From NCBI RefSeq assembly GCF_036711975.1, contig NC_091972.1, forward strand, positions 32,369,001-32,433,000: DNA of 64,000 nucleotides. The letters are read 5' to 3'. Position 1 is the first letter of the stretch, and every line of letters starts with the position of its first letter. Under the pieces are notes generated by a model that had not been told where the DNA came from, did not search any database, and saw nothing but the letters and a program-made list of their open reading frames with translations. This DNA is from Onthophagus taurus (Eukaryota > Arthropoda > Insecta > Coleoptera > Scarabaeidae). Made by a program: the position numbers and the translations under genes. This document shows, one piece after another, positions 30,280-41,119 of the stretch.

Positions 30280-31788
30280 CATCTAAACGGCTATAAATAG
30301 GAAAAAAAGTTTTAAAAATACAAAATTAAATACAATAAAAAACAAATTAATTTAAAAATATTCGAGAATAAGTGAAAGTTATGAAGTTTTATTGTTATAA
30401 AGTATATCAAACAAAAATATTGTAAATTAATTTTTACTTTCTCGTACTATATACGAAGTATGTATATATATGAGACAAAGTATTGAAATCGTGTAAAAAT
30501 TCGACCTCGACATTTTGATGGCTATATACGTTTTGAGGTCCCCTGTGTCCATATTGACTATTTCCAGAAAATGTCTGTGCGTATTTATGTACGTACGTAT
30601 GTATGTGTGTAAACACGATAACTTAAAACCGCAATCAGTTACTGTAATGACATTTGGTATATAGCTATTAAACCAAAATCGAAAGCTCGTAAACACCTTT
30701 AAGACCAAATCCACCAACCCGAAATGGCACTTTACCTGAAGACATTTTCAAACATTTCATATAAACTTACATTTTTGATATGTATAGCCTAACATATACT
30801 TTCGTATACATCTAATAAATGACAAAAATTACGATATATTGAATTTCAGCGAAATCGCTTGACCGGAAGTGTCACTTTACCTGAACACATACACTTTTGT
30901 ATATGTCTGTAAAATGAGAAAAAAATACCATATATGGAATTTTATCGAAATCGCATGATCGGATCAGTCATATGTACTTTTTTGTATGTAAGTATTTACA
31001 ATGTTTTGAATTCACTGCGTTTTAATGCGTTTTTCCAACTACATTAATTGCAGAAACCTTTTTTTAACAATCTCTGTAAACGACATTGATAGGGTAAGGG
31101 CAGGCCACTTCAGGTTCTTTATCATTAATTTCGTTTTAAACCATACGTTTGTTGTTATTTGTTATTTATTAATATTTTGTATTGCTTTGAAGTCTTAATA
31201 AAACATTTTAAAACTTGTAAATAAAACTGGAAAATAAACAGATGTTATTTCAAATATGATGAATTTCTTAGTTTTAGGAGACAATTTCTCAAAGATCAAG
31301 AAAAATATTTAAATGAATAACATAAGATTTTAAGGCGGCAGAGAAATAGTTTTGAATGGCATAATGACTTCTGTAGAAAAAAATTATCTTTTGATGTAAA
31401 TTCAGCCTTGAATGTGCTGAAAAATCGTGTTTTTCGCATATTTTAGGTAAGATATCTTGAAAATCTTAGGTGATGAAGCAATTCTGACGTCAGATTCGGA
31501 TTCAGGGTATCGAAAATTATTTGGAAGGTATAGTCTGGTCTCTGGTTTAAAAATTTGTCGGCCTGTGTAATTGATCACTTTACACGCGTAGAGAGCAATG
31601 GCGCAGATAATATTTTTAAAAAAGTGCTTTTTATTGCAGATAATGTTTAATTTTAAAGAAACTTTGATCCGCTATATCTCGCCAACGAGGCATTTGCGGC
31701 CCTATGTATATTAAGACGATTCATCTTAATTTTTCATGTATTATCTACTCTAGAAGTCTGTCAGCGGTTTTTTGAATCGCCCTGTATA

Positions 31789-32307
31789 AATAAATATAGT
31801 TTTTAACTTTCCTATTACAGATTGTTTCACAGAAAAAAAAACAATATAAAATATAATATATATATAACTTGCAATGTGTATCGATATGATCTTTTTATCA
31901 CCAATTTTTTATATGCATCCAGTTGTTTTGTAAGATTCCATCTTGGTGACTCATTTTTTTCGAGGTGTTACAATTTTTTTGGCACGTAGTGTTTCAAAAT
32001 AATTTTTGAAGCAATTAAAGATTTTATTTCGTACCTTGGTTCGAGTGTCATTTTACTTAAACTTTTCTATGTGATTTAATTTAAGGATTACAAAATAAAT
32101 CGTTGTTATAAATCGCGGACTGATTACATTTTCCACGATTTTCGTTATCAATATATCAATCTTTAGAAAACAGGATATCGTTTAATCACTTACTAATTTA
32201 TTGCTACTGAACGATTCCAGCGTTTGAATGTCATAAAATAAAAAATTCAATTGTGCGATTATTCGACAATCAGAAAATTTACATAGAAAAAATGATAAGC
32301 TGGGATT
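31789..32307. other. Upstream region of chitin-binding gene A
   Basis: AT-rich, with no coding signal. The TATA box of gene A closes this segment. Confidence 0.45.
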
Positions 32308-32314
32308 TATATAA
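32308..32314 (+). promoter_or_regulatory. TATA box of chitin-binding gene A
   Basis: tatataa within gatttatataagcagc, 74 bases before the ATG at 32382. An initiator-like cagtat at about 32338-32343 lies about 30 bases downstream, a typical insect arrangement. Confidence 0.65.
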
Positions 32315-32381
32315 GCAGCAATCTTTAATTTGCAATACAGTATTCGTTATTGTTGCTACTTAAAACAAAACACTTGAAAAC

Positions 32382-33582
32382 ATGAGTAAGTAATTTTTAT
32401 TTTTATCTTCTTAAAGTGATTAAACGCAACGAAACATTTTTAGGTAAACTTCTATTAATTGCTATCATCGGAATCTGCATCCAAGCATGTGTTGGTTTGG
32501 ATCCGGACTGCTCTGTAAATGATCCTTTAGATTTAACTTTTTATCCCATGCCTCGCTGTAATAAATTTTACCAATGCGTTAATGGTGAACAATTAATTTT
32601 TACATGCCCGGAAGATCTTGTATTCAATTTTCAAGCGCAAACTTGTGATTATCAACAAAATGTTGATTGCGAGAATCAAATTGCACCAACTGACGGTCCA
32701 ATTATTACTGAGGAACCAGTTACGAATCACCCACAATGCGGACCTGAAGTAGATTTAACATTTTTCCCAATGCCGAAATGTAATCAATTCTTCCAATGCG
32801 TTGATGGTCAACAACACGTTTTTACTTGCCAACAAGGACTCGTTTTTAACTTCCAAGAACAAGTTTGTGATTATCCCGCAAATGTTGATTGCGATAATCA
32901 AGTTTCCCCAACTCAAGGTCCAACGGGTACTGAAGAACCAGTTACGAATCACCCACAATGTGGACCTGAAGTGGATTTAACCTTTTTCCCAATGCCTGAA
33001 TGTAATAAATTCTTCCAATGTATCGGCGGCCAACAACACGTTTTTACTTGCCAACAAGGACTGGTTTTTAATTTCCAAGAACAAGTTTGTGATTATCCCG
33101 CAAATGTTGATTGCGATAATCAAGTTGCCCCAACTCAAGGTCCAACGGGTACTGAAGAACCAGTTACGAATCACCCACAATGTGGACCTGAAGTGGATTT
33201 AACCTTTTTCCCAATGCCTGAATGTAATAAATTCTTCCAATGTATCGGCGGCCAACAACACGTTCTTACTTGCCAAGTGGGACTCGTTTTTAATTTCCAA
33301 GAACAAGTTTGTGATTACCCAGAAAATGTTGATTGCGACAATCAAGTTGCTCCAACTCAAGGCCCCTCAAGTACTGACAATCCAGTTACGGTCCACCCGC
33401 AATGTGGACCTGGTTTTGATTTAAGTTTTTATCCTATGCCTGAATGTAATCAATTCTTCCAATGTATAGGCGGCCTACAACAAATTTTTACTTGCCAAGA
33501 AGGACTCGTTTTTAATTTCTACGAACAAGTTTGTGATTACCCAGAAAATGTTGATTGCGATAATCAAGTTGCGCCAAGTTAA
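32382..33582 (+). CDS. Secreted chitin-binding protein A, five peritrophin-A domains (380 aa)
   Basis: A four-base first exon (32382-32385, ATG-A) splices over a 58-bp intron to 32444-33582. The start was chosen because the spliced form begins M-S-K-L-L-L with a clean signal peptide ending about residue 19 ('IQACVG'). Starting at the ATG at 32416 would keep intron sequence instead. Five ChtBD2 (CBM14) domains follow, each with cysteine spacing C-x13-C-x5-C-x9-C-x12-C-x7-C and the aromatic 'TFFPMP..N.FFQC' chitin face. They are joined by 'P-T-x-G-P' Thr/Pro linkers. Domains 2-5 repeat at exactly 222 bp (32728, 32950, 33172, 33394), and units 2-4 are nearly identical. The protein should be secreted and bind chitin in the gut peritrophic matrix or cuticle. 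There is no transmembrane segment or catalytic domain. Poly(A) signal at 33594-33599. Confidence 0.93.
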
Positions 33583-33593
33583 ACTTAAAATTT

Positions 33594-33599
33594 AATAAA
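33594..33599 (+). terminator. Poly(A) signal of gene A
   Basis: aataaa 12 bases after the stop codon. Confidence 0.6.
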
Positions 33600-35004
33600 C
33601 TCTACGAATGTGTTTATTACCGAAAATAAACAAGAAATTATTTTTAATTATTATATAACTAATAATAAAAGTTGTTAAAAATAACAAAAATTAATTCTTA
33701 ATTATGATTTAAGTAAATTAATCTTTTTAATGATTCAATAAACTTTATTTATATTCTTATCATCATTGAGGTCTTTTTTGAAATCACACGATGACTTTGT
33801 AAATAATCGACATCCTTTTACAACCAATTAATTAATCAAATTTTCGTAGAAAATTCCAAGAATAAAACGTACTCGAGGTCCTTTTAATTAAATGGGTAAT
33901 GTAATTTATCATTCATTGATATATCTCCCTTGTCTGTACAAAATATCGATCTGTACGAGCTACAAATAATTCGTAATCGTTCCGGAAGCTAGATGATCAA
34001 TCGGGTGGTTTATAACATTAAATTGTCGTGTATATTTTTTTTGTTAAACTTAATACTGGGTTTTTGTGATAAAATCGCATATTTTTTTTGCGAAAATTAC
34101 ACAATCATAGCATATCTGAATCATCAGATACCAAAAAAGATAACGATGGATAAATTCGGAGAAATATGTTTATACTTTGAAGTAAAAATTATTTGAGGCG
34201 ACGTAAATAATCGAATGCGACGTTAATCATTAAAATGGTATTGCGTTTAAATTATATTAATGTTTATGTATTTCTTAAACTGATTATTTTTTTATTGACG
34301 TATTTTAATATCTACATGTTTAAATCAGTAATCATAAAATTATTATTCGGATTGATGTTGTTATTGGTGTTGATAAACTGTTACAAGACTTTAGTTTTAT
34401 AATGATTAAAAAAATACTCCATTGTTTCTTAGAAATCCATCAGACTAATTTCAGAGGAAATAAAGATAAACATGATAATTATTGTTTTTTATCGCGGTCA
34501 AAAGAATTATTTTTTCGATAAAATTTTCGTTTAATATTTCTTTTTTTGTGAAATATTGCGTTTTATATTTATTGATACATAGATTAGAATAGAGATAAGA
34601 TATTTATATAATATTCCGACTAATATTCGCCTATAGGAATTAGGGAACGAAGAACAACCTGTTGGACTCTTCGAGCGCAATCACAGATATTCTTTTTCTC
34701 TATAATATGTGAGAATTATTAGTAATCGAAATGATCGTATTTCATTTAACTTAATTAATAAAAAGTTGCTTCCGCACTTTCAACGTTAAATCCCAATTCA
34801 GATTGATATGACAATAGATGTGACGGAAAGTTTACTGGTATTATCAGATATAATCACTACCTCAAACCAGAAGAAAAGATTTTATAACAAGATTCATTAA
34901 AATTACTCGTAATTAATTAGCACTTAATTACTTTTGTATTCAATCAACTCATCACTCACTTTTGAATTAAAAGATTACTACATAGAAATTTTGGTATAAG
35001 TATT
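33600..35004. other. AT-rich intergenic DNA, no gene seen
   Basis: No coding region, RNA gene or transposon end recognised. The only slightly GC-richer patch is about 34620-34690. Confidence 0.5.
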
Positions 35005-35050
35005 ATAACTAAAACTAGGACTAACACTAGACCTAGAACTAGAAACTTAA
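35005..35050. repeat. ACTAGACCTAGAACTAG interspersed motif, solo copy
   Basis: aactaaaactaggactaaca followed by ctagacctagaactag, the same phrase as at 17980-18004 and 19308-19327. Confidence 0.6.
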
Positions 35051-35059
35051 GGAATATAT

Positions 35060-36720
35060 GTGTGCAATATATGACACTGTATCCTGCTAGCGTTAGACAG
35101 TAGGAGGAACACGATTTTTGCATACAAACATTCATAAAGAGTGATGGAAATCCCTCGAAAATGGCACTATTAACCAGATATTAAGCAGACTAGTAATGGC
35201 AAAACTTTGAGATAAAATATCCACCGCAAACAACGTGAGGTTCAGACGAAGAAACAGTTTGAACATTGAGGTTTTAAAAAACGATCATAAGTCGGAACAA
35301 TATCGGAATCAAATAGAAACTGCACTGATGAAACTGTGGGTAAAATCCAATGAAGTAATAATTACACAAGCAGTAGGGATGTTGGGAATAATCAAGCCAA
35401 GCAAAAGAGGCGTGTGGCTTGATGAGAAACGCCAGATAGTAACAAAAAAATGAGGCTTATTTAAAAACAATCCATACCAGGTGCACTAGGGGGACCAAAG
35501 AAGAGTACAAGGTTCTCAAGAGGAAAGGATGGAAAACATAGAGGTACTAAACATCCAATATGAAACGAGAAAGTTCTTTAAATAACTCAATGAAACACGG
35601 AAAGAATTAAAACCCAGTACTAAAAACTGTAGAGACAAAGAGGGAAATATAATGAGATAAGCACAGAGAAAATAAGCACAATCAAGAGATGGTGGAAGCA
35701 TCTAACCAGTTCCAACACTGCAACGAATTAGAACAGGACCCCCCTACCCAACAAAAAGTTATTAACACCATTAAAATGCTAAGAAATAATAAATATCTAG
35801 GGATTGATGAAATATACAACATAATATATAACAATGGCGGATAAGCTGGTTGAAACGATGTATACAGGGTATCAAATTCGAACCCCACCATTGGGATCTC
35901 AGAAACCATAAGAGATACGGAAATGGTTAAATAAGGGCAAAGTTGCGTATCTTAGAGCTCATCATTTTTCAACTAAGTTTTTGAATCTAGCTGTTTTAGT
36001 TTTTAAAATATGGCCGTAAAATAAAAAAATTACTTATCGTTTTTTGCCTATAACTTCTGTATGTTTCGTTTTTTCGTGAATCTGAAAAAACATTATTGAG
36101 GCAACTTTTTATGAAAAATGTCATGACACAACTAGAAATTTTCTCCGACGTTTATTTTTTGTTATAAACGCCATATTTGATTTTTACACCAAAAAATAGG
36201 ATAATTAGTTCTGATTTCAATGATATGTCACACAATGTATTTCAATATCTTATTAGGAGGCTGTAACTTGTGCGCTAAGTGTTTCCATAGAAACCAACAA
36301 ACAATACTTATGAAGAATACTTCGGCTACCTTAAGAATGTTTTTTCAGATTTTTTTAAAAATAAAGAAGTTATAGTATGTTTTCGGCCATATTTTAAAAA
36401 CTGAAACGGCTAGATCCAAAAACTTATTTGAAAAATGATGAGCTCTAAGATACGCAACTTTACCCCATTTAACCATTTCTGTATCTGTTATGGTTTTTGA
36501 GATCTCAATGGTGGGGGTCGAATTTGAATTACCCTGTAGACTGATCAGATTGATAAGGGAGAAGGAATAAATGCAGCAGTATACAAAATACTGGGCAATA
36601 TACTGTATAGCAGACTTCAGCCTTATGCTCAGGAAGTGCTCGGGCAAGTACCAGTGTGGATTCATCTCTGGAAGGTCGACTATTGACCAAATTCACATTT
36701 GTTGAACCCATCGCTTCTTT
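35060..36720 (+). pseudogene. RTE-like LINE relic, split by a MITE
   Basis: 35235-35453 and following frames give the endonuclease-RT linker ('RRRNSLNIEVLKNDHKSEQYR', then 'GTKEEYKVLKRKG'). The reading continues to about 35862, stops at a 672-bp MITE, and resumes at 36539 with the polymerase start ('YKILGNILYSRL' in broken frames and 'YQCGFISGRSTIDQIH' at about 36650-36700). The tail is lost at about 36720. All parts carry frame changes. Confidence 0.65.
35865..36536. mobile_element. 672-bp foldback MITE, TA target
   Basis: Starts cagggtatcaaattcgaac and ends with the matching inverted sequence. The inverted repeats can be followed for about 170 bp (35865-36030 against 36370-36536). It is flanked by TA at 35863-35864 and 36537-36538, and the host LINE reading continues on both sides. 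It encodes nothing, and is a non-autonomous Tc1/mariner-type element. Confidence 0.87.
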
Positions 36721-36999
36721 TACTTAGTCTTCGTTTAGATGGTTTACTAATTCCATTTTTCCGATTAATCAATTTTTACTATTTTTAAACTTCCACCTTT
36801 CTTGATTGGAACGGTTGGCAGGATCGCCATGTAATGTCCCTTTTCTTATTATTAAGAGTAATTTTGAAGGAATTAATAAAATCTTTTAATAAAGTCTTTA
36901 TTATGGCTCAACTGCCGAACACGCTTAACTCACAGTCAGTTCGTTCACTCACTAATTACTTAATTATTAACACCATTATTATTACTACTTATTTCTAAT

Positions 37000-37640
37000 A
37001 CCATTACAATTGCGACAAATTCTGGAGAAGACTTCTTGAAATTCTTGAACATGGTATCAACACGCACAATCTGTTTGTTGACTTAGAGCGACGTCTAACC
37101 CAAATGACAATAACAAACAAAACATCATCTGTTACGACACAAACAGAAGTCTGTAAGAGCTTCCAAATAAAGCAAGGTCTGAAATAAAGAGACTCGCTGT
37201 CAATGATTACTAAGAAGGGGCGGCACGATCTTTTATTGATCAAAACATCTGCTAGGATATACGATGTTGATATTGTGGGTCGCAGTAAAAGAGATGTGGA
37301 GGAATGCTTCATCGCACCGCAACAAGCTGTAAAGATAGTCGGCCTTACTGTTAACCAGAAGAAAATAAAGTACAAGGTTGCCACTGGAGACCCGTCAAAC
37401 AACTTTTTGTCAACAATTCAGTTTAGCGAACAAGTACAGATTCGTAGGTCACCAAGAAAGTTACAAGACGTCAACCGAAGGAAAGAAGAAACAGGGGCCG
37501 CCCCTGGACACGTTGGATGGATGGTGTCGAGAATGTCCTTAAGACCTCCAGGATGGAGAGACTTTTGGAACGGGTCTTCCTCAACTGTAACTGCAACTAC
37601 AAGCATGGAAGAAAACGACTACCGTCGATTAAGGGATTGA
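37000..37640 (+). pseudogene. LINE reverse transcriptase fragment with internal loss
   Basis: 37010-37200 gives, in broken frames, 'SFQIKQGL' (the usual QGLRQGD block). 37203-37440 has the polymerase active-site region, with the YADD block altered ('YDVDIVGRSKRDVEE') and 'LTVNQKKIKYKV'. 37450-37640 jumps to a C-terminal 'R-G-R-P.T.WMDGV' block in a shifted frame. The catalytic motif is not intact. Confidence 0.7.
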
Positions 37641-37919
37641 TGTTATCAGTTATTTAGTAGTAATACTCTCCATTATATACAATATTTATTGTGTTGATGG
37701 GTAGACAAAATAAGATAAAGATGGGAGTTAAACCAGCGAGATATATCATAAAATGAACGGATCAGTAATGATTTTATACCGATTGGGTTTTTATTGCCTG
37801 GTTGTGTGTCCGTGAGGTCAACACAGAATAATTCCATGAATGGGTTATCACCTGGTTGTCTGTGGGTGGTATTTCTTTGAGTAGTTCCTTTTTGATTATA
37901 CATATTCTTATTCCTAATA

Positions 37920-38855
37920 GCTTTGTATAATAGCTTAATATTCCTAATAACTTTGTTAAAGAAGAGAATTGATCTCAGAGACATAGGAATAATCTCTAAC
38001 CTCTATTATAACTTATAATATATTTATAAGCAAAAGGCAGAAATATGTGTAGAAAATTTAATTTCTGATGAAATAGAAATTCAAAGAGGGGTACGACAAG
38101 GATGTGTACTTTCACCAATCTTCTTTAACATATACTCAGAGGACATAACAAATAAAGAACTTGATGTAGTAGATATAGGCAGTAATATCAACGGTACGCT
38201 AATAAATAATTTGAGATATGCTGACGATACGGTTATATTAGCCAGAACGCACAAAGATGTGCAAAACCTTGTTAATAGAATAGTTACTGTAAGCGAAGAA
38301 TATGGGTTGGCTCTGAATATAAGAAAAAAAAAGTACATGGTTATTAGAAAAACAAGAAGAAACAATAATAAGATATATGTAAAAGGCCATCCTATTGAAA
38401 GAGTAAATAACTCAAATATCTACGCAGAACGATTGATGATAACAAAGACAGCTTCCAAGAGGTGCGCATTAGAATTGAACAGACTAGTAGAAGCACGTTT
38501 AATGGAAAGAAGAAGCTTTTTTGTAGATCTGAGTCTGGAGTTGAGAGTGAAAATGATAAATGTGCTATCCGTGCTATTCTACGGAGTGGACGCGTGGACA
38601 CTTAAGGCGATTGATGTGAAAAGACTGGAGGCATTTGAGACGAATGTTAAAGACTTGATGGGTAGAGAAAGTGAGTCACATGTCACACGAGGAGAAAAAT
38701 ACAAACATTTGCAAATCATAATGCAGGGAAAAATTCTGGGAAAGAGGTCCATAGGAAGAAGACGTAACTCCTGGCTGAAGAACCTTCGGGAGTGGTTTGG
38801 CTGCACCAGCAACGAACTATTCAAGGATCCTAAAGAAGAAGATTCCTAATAGCCA
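37920..38855 (+). pseudogene. RTE-like LINE reverse transcriptase 3' half
   Basis: 38070-38130 reads 'RGVRQGCVLSPIFFNIYSED'. The frame 38211-38849 is open for 212 codons: 'LRYADDTVILA' (catalytic YADD), 'GLALNIRKKKYMVI', 'ELRVKMINVLSVLFYGVDAWTL' and the C-terminal 'GRRRNSWLKNLREWFGCTSNELF'. The 5' half is missing, so this is a 5'-truncated copy. It is the best-preserved RT of this clade in the window. Confidence 0.8.
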
Positions 38856-39833
38856 ATAATTTTCCATTATGGTTTTTTAATCAACACTTATAGTTTTACA
38901 GGTGGGATTTACCATGACGTCAGACACAACTCTGATAAAATAGGGTCTTTCCGTTTTAAAATTGTTTACTCACCGATTATCTATTTCTTTATTATAAAAT
39001 AATTTATACAACTTTTTTTTTGTCAAACATAATTTTCCGTTCAGTTTTATAAAACACTTGATTAAAAGTCAAACGATTTCAGGTGCTAATTATCTTTAAG
39101 GGCCAAACATGGTGTATTTCACAAAAAACGTATAATATGATTTGAATTTCATTACTGAATGAAATATTTTTTCCAACAATTGTTATAATCAGTCCACCAC
39201 AATATCTAATAATTATTTTGTAGATATAGATTATTTTAAGGATTATCTTCCGGCACTAAATTTTGTACTTAAAAGGTTTAAAAGGTTAAAAGGCGTTTTA
39301 CGAAGTATTGTTTATTAAGTGTTGTTGTAAAACCATACCTCTTAAGATTAAGATAAGACAAGATTAATTAATTCATTAAAAGATTAATTAAAAGATTTAA
39401 TTAAAATTAAATCTGTTAATCTGAACTTTTTTAGATAACTTTTAATATAAACAAGTTAAAAATGTTTTAATTAAAAGAACAAAATAAAGATTTTCATTTC
39501 TGATATTAACAAATTTTACTTTTAATTTCAACGATTATTAATTGTGTTACTCTCCACGAAAGGATAACAAATTTTTATTTTGGGAAACATGTTATTTTTA
39601 AAAAAGTTCTTGCTGAATTCATTGAATGACATAAAAAAAATTATTATAATCACCTGATCAACTGATAATCACATAAAAGCAAAAAATTCTATTACTAGAT
39701 TTAGTGATAGTAACGACTCTCACAATGAATTCAATGACTCGAGTATATCACACCACACATCTATGTTTCAATAGAAAACCTCTTTAAATAATCTATTGAA
39801 AAATATTTAAAAAAAGATGCGATAAATTCATAC
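38856..39833. other. Upstream region of chitin-binding gene B
   Basis: AT-rich, with repeated aagattaattaa phrases at about 39345-39420. No coding signal. Confidence 0.45.
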
Positions 39834-39840
39834 TATTTAA
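39834..39840 (+). promoter_or_regulatory. TATA-like box of chitin-binding gene B
   Basis: tatttaa in tactatttaagcaag, 99 bases before the ATG. The downstream 'aagca' context resembles that of gene A (ataagcag). Confidence 0.45.
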
Positions 39841-39932
39841 GCAAGAATCTCGAATTGCAATATCAGTTTACGCTATTTATAATAACCTAAACCATAATTT
39901 AAGTTAATCCTTACTTTCATTATTCAACGACA

Positions 39933-40503
39933 ATGAGTAAGTTAAAAAAAAAATAAAATAGAACTTTAATAATTTCATTAATTTTTAGCTAAATATTTTT
40001 CCGTTGCAATCTTCGCAATTATCCTCCAAGCTTCTCTCGTTTTGGCCTATCCAGATTGTGCCACAAATGATCCAGAAGATTTAACTTTTTACCCAATGCC
40101 CGAATGCAATCAGTTTTATCAATGCGTTAACGGAGAACAAGCAGTTTTCACCTGCCAAGAGGGTCTTGTTTTCAACTACGAACAACAATACTGCGATTAT
40201 CCCGAAAACGTAGATTGTGATAATCAAGTTGATCCACCAACTGAAGAACCTGAAACTACTGATGAACCTGGAAGTACCGATGAACCTGAAAATACCGACG
40301 AACCTGAAAATACCGATGAACCAGTTACCAATCATCCAGATTGTGGGTCTGAAGAAGATTTAACTTTCTATCCAATGCCCGAATGTAATCAATTTTATCA
40401 ATGCGTCGGTGGTCAAAAATACGTCTTTACTTGTCAAGAAGGACTCGTTTTTAACTTCGAAGAACAAGTTTGTGATTATCCCGAAAATGTTGAATGTGAG
40501 TAA
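39933..40503 (+). CDS. Secreted chitin-binding protein B, two peritrophin-A domains (172 aa)
   Basis: As in gene A, a four-base first exon (39933-39936, ATG-A) joins over a 52-bp intron to 39989-40503. The spliced start M-T-K-Y-F-S begins a signal peptide ending near residue 21 ('LVLA'). Two ChtBD2 domains with the same C-x13-C-x5-C-x9-C-x12-C-x7-C spacing and 'LTFYPMPECNQFYQC' signature flank a linker of about 27 residues built of 'T-D-E-P' repeats. The acidic Thr/Pro/Glu linker may be O-glycosylated (inference). Shared exon design, signal-peptide splice position and domain sequence show that genes A and B are duplicates. Role: chitin cross-linking in peritrophic matrix or cuticle. Poly(A) signal at 40571-40576. 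Confidence 0.93.
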
Positions 40504-40570
40504 TGTAAGGATCTAAAATGAACAGGATTAGATAGCGATGTAAGATTGAATACAAATATTGTGATTGTTT

Positions 40571-40576
40571 AATAAA
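40571..40576 (+). terminator. Poly(A) signal of gene B
   Basis: aataaa 68 bases after the stop codon. Confidence 0.55.
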
Positions 40577-41119
40577 TTCTATTTTAATGCAAATTGTTTT
40601 TAACTTTTTAAAACTTATTTAACATTTTCAATTAAACTCCATTTCAGAGAAATGATTATGACTAATTAATAAAATAATAAAAATGTGTTTACCCTAGAAA
40701 CTTAAGAATTAAGTATATCCTAAGTTCAAACATTCTTTACATTACATCAAAAATTTGCCTTTATCAATTACGAACCAATCGGGATAAGAAAGTTTGTATC
40801 ATTAACGAAACTTTAATGGCTCAAATGGCTGTAATTATAGCAAACTGAACTTCTTAGTTTCTGCACAGTTCCATTTTTTCATTTTCATAAAACATTAAAT
40901 CGAAATTAGCGATTTATTAAAATTACGACGACGGATAAAAGTTATAAATACATTAAAGATATAACTTGCTTAGAAGAAAGAAAAAGTTTTGTTTTTTTTT
41001 TGCTTTTTCTCAAATAGTTAATTATTTAAAATATTTTAAAGTAAATAGGGGCCAGAGGGAGTAGGGAAAAAATTGTTTATCAGAAATTGAATATAATTTT
41101 GTTTATAAAATAATTCGTT
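40577..41119. other. AT-rich intergenic DNA, no gene seen
   Basis: No coding region, repeat or transposon end recognised between gene B and the LINE. Confidence 0.45.

Larger units (their letters stand above)
27853..31784 (+). mobile_element. 3.9-kb transposon with ~0.45-kb terminal inverted repeats
   Basis: The left end caggatgattcaaaaaaccg and the right end (reverse complement cagggcgattcaaaaaaccg) begin inverted repeats. These can be followed by eye to about 28320 and back to about 31420, with many substitutions and small indels. Both sides are flanked by tata (27849-27852, 31785-31788), so the target duplication is TA or TATA. The element holds one long conserved frame (29251-30279), a TTG-rich low-complexity tract (29120-29340) and, on the right, repeated phrases around tgtacgtacgtatgtatg and acactttacctgaa. 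Inverted-repeat divergence indicates an old insertion. Confidence 0.8.

Noticed and set aside
32755..33180. Repeated 67-codon minus-strand frames in gene A
   Set aside because: Antisense shadows of the repeated chitin-binding domains.
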